The notes under the pieces are model-generated. The model made no database searches, had not been told where the DNA came from, and worked only from the letters and a program-made list of their open reading frames with translations. A program made the position numbers and the translations under genes. A stretch of 64,000 nt of DNA. Origin: Annona cherimola (Eukaryota > Streptophyta > Magnoliopsida > Magnoliales > Annonaceae). Positions within the stretch are counted from its first letter, which is position 1. The number at the start of each line of letters is the position of its first letter. This document shows positions 59,347 to 64,000 of the stretch, piece after piece. The stretch spans positions 50,906,008-50,970,007 of the forward strand of contig CM059973.1 of assembly GCA_030490835.1 (NCBI GenBank), in the 5' to 3' direction.

Positions 59347-62300
59347 TGCGATACCCGGATCCAAGTAGGACTCAATGGTATACATTGAATCTATATATTT
59401 GATTTATATGTGATTTAAATGAATTTTGAATGATTTATGGATGATTTTATGATATAATGATATTTTGCAATTAGGGTTTAATTAAGAATAGTGATTAAAA
59501 ATTTAATCGCCGGAGCTCAAAGTGAGTCGGTATGACCCGAGGGGCTTAAGAAGGATTTAAAGGTGACAAAGTGTCATGAATAATCATGTTAATAATCATG
59601 ATTTAATTTATGGAGACTAAAGTGTAATTATGGAATTATGTTGGAAAATGATAGAAAATTCATAACTTGACGCCTACAAGACGGATTTCGATGAAATTTG
59701 AAATGTAAGCTCATGACGGTAGGCCCAATTTTTAAATATATTTAATTAAGGGAATCATTATGGTATTAGGGTGATAATTAATTATTTTTATCCCAAATTC
59801 AAAAGATAAATTCAAGTTGTCATAACTTGAGTTAGAAACGTTGGTTTGAGATGAAATTTGAAACGATGGAATAAAATTATGAAATCTATGAGATGAATGG
59901 AATGGATTAAGCTAATTATCATGAAAAGTTTCTTTCTTGGAGAGCAAGTAAAGTAGATTACTTAAGAGCTAAGCAAAGAGGACAATTTGGGAAAGGTAAA
60001 AATGGAATTTACAAAAATTCCCTAGGGGGTTGCTTAAGCACCAAGAAAAGTGACTTATAAAAAGAAAAAAATAAGGGAAGAGCAAGCTTCTGCACGTCCC
60101 AGCAGTGGGGAGAAGGAGAGAGAGAAGGAGAGAGGAAGGAGAGAGAGAAAGAGAGAGAAGAAGAGAGAAGGAGAGAGAGAAGAGAGGAAAAATGGAGATT
60201 TTCTCCAAGGGCCAGCAGCTAGGGCACGTTCAACCCAGAAAGGAAAAGGATAAAAGAGGAGGAAAAGAAGAAGGAAAAAGGGGGAGAAGCTCGGGAAGCT
60301 CGGGGCAAAGAATCGACGAAATCGGGTAAGTACTCGTTGAGTTAAGCCTTCCAACTTTCAAGTTTTCTTCTTGATATTGGAATCATGGTTTTGAATAATA
60401 ATAAACCTCTAATAAAAGATTAATAATATTCTGCAATTAAGTATTGATTGAGGGTTTTGCATATGTATTAAAAAGATAGGAAAATATGGGAGCAAAACCT
60501 AGAAGAAATGAGGCAGAATTCTAAAATATGGAAGAAATAGTTAATGAACGAGTTATAGTATGAACATTTGTGGGAATACTAATTATGTGGTTACTAAGTA
60601 ACGACCAAAATTTCAGCTTAAAAGTATAAGTACGTTGCAAATTAAAAATCAGAGAAATTCAAGACAGTATTAAATGGGTGGCAGGATCAGCTGCACCAAA
60701 TGATTTTTAATAATTTTTATACAAGGAATTTTGGGCTGAATAGTTTACAGTATATGTAAGACATATATATTATCACACAACCAAAATAAAATTTATTTTT
60801 TGATGGGTATAAATATACCCCATAATTAATGTGATTCAGGCTGTCTGAAAAGGGGTGCTGCTGTCCAGCAAAGTAAAAATAAAAAAATAAATATAAATAC
60901 TACATATTTCATGATGAAAATATTTATTTTGATTAATTCATGTCGTTATTAAGGTATGGTAGTAATTTCAGATCAAAAATGCTTGATTTGATATTAATTC
61001 AAGATTTTTAGAATTCAGTGTGCCTGAATTCAACATTATGAACAGCTTAAGGAATAAATCAAGATAAATGTTAAATTTCAGGTCTTTGTGATGAAATTTA
61101 ACTTATAATAGGATATAAACAAGTGATTATGAGGGTTTAACCTATTAGAGGTAAACAAGATTACCCTAAATATGATTTTTTGAAGATATGCAAAGGGATG
61201 TCCAAAGAGGGGTGCAAAGGGTACCCAAGATATATATGAAAGTTGCTGTTTTGGAAGCAACTAATATATGGATTTTAAACATGTGTTAATACCCTAAATT
61301 TGGATAAATAAAATCAAGGTTTAAGGCTGGAAATTTTGGATTAAAAATCTGTTTAGACCATGTTACTGAAGAGAGCATTGAAATGACGAAAAATGGGTTC
61401 TAAAGTTGCTGTTTTGGGAACCCTATGATAAATGGATTTATGTAGGTTGGAAAACCTACGGAATATAAGTATTTGAAGACGATGCAAATAAATGGAATAT
61501 TATTTTCATTTATCTAGGCAAAGGCAAGGAAAAGAATGGAAGGAAAGGGATTATGGCGATCTCAGATAAGCAAGTGAACTTTCTAAAATGATGTTTTCTT
61601 TCTATGTGATGATATGTGATTAAAATTGTTTATGATTATGTTTAAACGAATGGGCAAGCACAAGTTTTGAAAATAATGGCTTTAATGAAAAGCCTTAAGT
61701 TTTGAAAAAGATTGGCTTTAAGGAAAAGCCTCAAGGTTTGCTTCATGGGAAGCAAGCAATACGTTTTAAGATAAGGATTTTATCATCAGTGTTGCCAAAG
61801 ATTGGCAATTCTTTATGTTAATGGAATTGAGAATTTTTCTTATGAGTAAACAAGTTCTCCATGACACTGTTTTCAAAGGATTTCATGTTTGATGCCGATG
61901 GTTTTAAGAATTTTCTTTTAAGTAAGCAAGTTCTTTATGATGTTGTTTCAAAAGTATTTTATAAGAAAAGGGAATTTTGCCCTTTTTCTCAAAGCAACAA
62001 ATGTAAATAAGTTTTGAATTTCTCTTATGATCTTTAATGATAAATAATCATGTTATAAAAGAAAAAGGGGATTTGATTTATGAAAAAGATATGTTTTGCT
62101 AGGTTTTGATAATTAAATAATAAATGATGATTTGGACATAGTTCATATGTTTTGAAATGATATTCCAAAAGATTTAATTTCCTTTAGATAAGGAGATCTA
62201 TGTTGAAAATATCTTAAAAATATTTATACGGATGTGTTGAAGGGGATTTAAGGATGACCAACTTCCTATGTTGATTTTCTTAAAATGGTTTGGTTTCACA

Positions 62301-63499
62301 TTGCTAAAATAGCATACAAAAGACCATGCAAGGCTCCTTTATGTAAAAATGACAAAATTGATATGTGGACAAGAAATTGATTTTATGGTGATTGAGAAAG
62401 GGTTAGCACAGTTGCATAACTTTTGTAAGCAAAAGGCCCCAAAATGGAAACCAAGAAAATGCTAGGAAAAATGTATGATTTATTCTTGAAAATCTAAAAG
62501 TTTTGAAATTCTTATATTAAAAGGGTTTTAAGGTGTGTTGTTTCTCAAATATTTCAAATATTTATCAAAATATTTTACTCAAAATGTTTTTAACAGAATT
62601 TAAGGAAGGTCATTCTAAAACTAGATTTCAAATGATAACTTGTTAAAGTGGGTGCGCTCGCTTACAAGTTGACATGGACTGCGGTCTGTGATGTGTTTTT
62701 GAAATGATTTTTAAAGATATAGACTTCGGTCTAAGATTTTTTGTGAGTATGGATGCAGGCTGCGGTCTGCGATCCCGGTTTAAAAGGACATGGGCTGCGG
62801 TCTGTGGTTCTTCAAACCAAACGGACTGCAGTTCGTCATAATAATGTATGGTGCACCAGTACAAGGAACAGGCCAGTTGTAGAGCACGGTTGGGATGACT
62901 GGGGCCCACTCTACATATGGCCAAGTCGCTAAGGGATGGTAGGAGTGCCAGCGGCGCCCTCTCCGAGATGGGAGCAGGATAAATAAACAGCGGCCTTGCT
63001 AGCGTGCTGTTAAGGATTCTCTTCCAAAAGATAGCATGATCACTTGCTAAGTGTCACTATTGGATGGGGAGAAATGTGTTTGCATACGTTTTTCTTTTCA
63101 AAAGCCCAAAGATTGGAATATAAAAGCATTTATACGAAAAAGTTATCCTAAATTGGATTTTTATGAGCCATTATGTATAAGTTACCCTAAAAGCAGGGTG
63201 TTCTACACAAAATGTGTAAATATTAAGAATAAAAAGAAATGATTCTTATGCAAAAGTTTTCATGAAAAGAATTTATGACTTAGTTGCTATAAACAAGCCC
63301 CAAGATGGGGATCATGAAAAAGGGTTTATGTTGGAAAATGTTTTGGACATAAGAATGTCCATTTCCAAAAGGTTTATGTGGGAAAGATGGTTGGACGTGA
63401 GAATGTCCATTTCCTAAAGGGATTTATGTTAGAACATGTGTGGACATAAAAATATCCGTTTCTAAAAGAGTTTAAGGGATAAAAGTGTTTGTGGACATA
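59347..63499 (+). mobile_element. long gypsy-type LTR, probably mosaic, inserted in the chromovirus LTR
   Basis: Starts TGCGATACCC. Up to about 61510 it follows the LTR at 29296 (shared GCCGGAGCTCAAAG-like block, purine-rich stretch and CGG|GTAAGTA donor-like site at 60326). From about 61520 it follows the 6.1 kb LTRs instead (GGCGATCTCAG, the GCGGTCTGTGAT cluster at 62671-62835, the GGACAT/ATGTCC hairpin at 63345-63360). A TATA-like CTTATAAAAAG is at 60054. It is cut at 63500 by another LTR; its end and TSD lie outside the window. Confidence 0.8.
61518..61565 (+). other. putative 48-nt mini-exon (donor mutated)
   Basis: Bounded by TTTATCTAG and by CTCAG|ATAAGCAAG, where GT has become AT. 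Its first bases resemble 32161-32214 and the rest resembles 10486-10528, so the change of relatedness falls within or next to it. Confidence 0.45.
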
Positions 63500-64000
63500 T
63501 GTGGCGCCCCGAACCGAGGCGTCACATTTGTCCTTACTCCGGGATCTTGTCGATTGGTAAGTGTGAATCAGGATTGTTGCCCTGATCACGCGGCGAGTTC
63601 TTAATTGGATCTCGTCCAAATTTTTTTATTTCTTTTTCTTTCATCACATAAACATATATCATCATCATTCATAATGGACTTATCCATAACATCATAAATC
63701 ATCAACTTCTCATATTATTCATAACTTCACAATTTCATACAACCTATGTCCTTTTTCATCATATCCCATTAGGGAATCTATTCATACAAAAATCTACTAA
63801 CCTTTGTAGATTCCTATTTTCCTTTAGCAACACATGTCCTTCATTTCTTGGCTTTCCCTACACCTGTCTGAGGTTGGGAAAACAAAACATGAGTCGAAAC
63901 TCAATAAGCAAGCATTTTTCATTTTAAATGCATTCCTCTCCATTCGATAGAAGACACTTACCAAGTGATCAACTACCAATGGAATAGAAACCTTTTCGTA
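63500..64000 (-). mobile_element. gypsy-type LTR end, continuing past the window
   Basis: On the plus strand it starts TGTGGCGCCCCGAACC. In reverse orientation it is closely related to the last ~500 bases of the solo LTR ending at 34882, including the acceptor-like CAACCTCAG|ACAGGTG at about 63860. The other end is outside the window. Confidence 0.85.

Overview
The window is plant repeat DNA, almost certainly from a eudicot with a retrotransposon-rich genome. I see no host gene, tRNA, rRNA or CRISPR array. Nearly everything is LTR retrotransposon: long-LTR Ty3/gypsy chromovirus-type elements, a non-autonomous relative, and SIRE-like Ty1/copia elements, stacked inside one another. Target-site duplications (TSDs) fix most boundaries: GTCTC, TCAAA, AAAGA, ATTTA, and an imperfect CAAG(T/C).

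Left part (1-7389): the end of a copia LTR (1-1358), an older copia LTR relic (1359-about 2722) and a diverged region that may be another long gypsy-type LTR (about 2739-6530). Then comes a very young 14.8 kb element (7390-22156) with 6.1 kb LTRs, a tRNA-iMet primer site, a polypurine tract, only a gag relic inside, and TSD GTCTC. It is a large non-autonomous element that shares its primer site, leader start, gag vestige and polypurine tract with the chromovirus further right.

Middle (22162-35657): unassigned AT-rich DNA, then a decayed copia RT/RNase H stretch followed by its 3' LTR (from 24420). That LTR is split by a minus-strand solo gypsy LTR (24634-27296), by a plus-strand solo gypsy LTR (27771-34882) that itself contains another LTR (29296-33261), and by the chromovirus starting at 35658.

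Right part (35658-64000): a minus-strand chromovirus with 3' LTR 35658-39644, then (in reverse) chromodomain, integrase, RNase H, RT, protease and gag, an extra leader ORF upstream of gag, primer site, and 5' LTR from 45794. The 5' LTR is interrupted by a complete but decayed SIRE-like copia element (48692-59035, TSD ATTTA), which carries a nested solo LTR (53329-54990). The 5' LTR is then broken at 59347 by another long LTR, itself broken at 63500 by a further one.

Two patterns run through the gypsy-type LTRs. First, most copies carry, in order, a TATA-like box, a purine-rich stretch ending in a GTAAGT donor-like site, a purine-rich block of 39-54 nt bounded by AG and GTAAG, and a pyrimidine-rich AG site before an ACAGGTG-like motif; some copies have lost single sites. 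This looks like a multi-exon leader embedded in the LTR. Second, the young element is densely packed with short perfect hairpins. The coding genes of the two main elements are broken by several stops and frameshifts, so neither is autonomous now.
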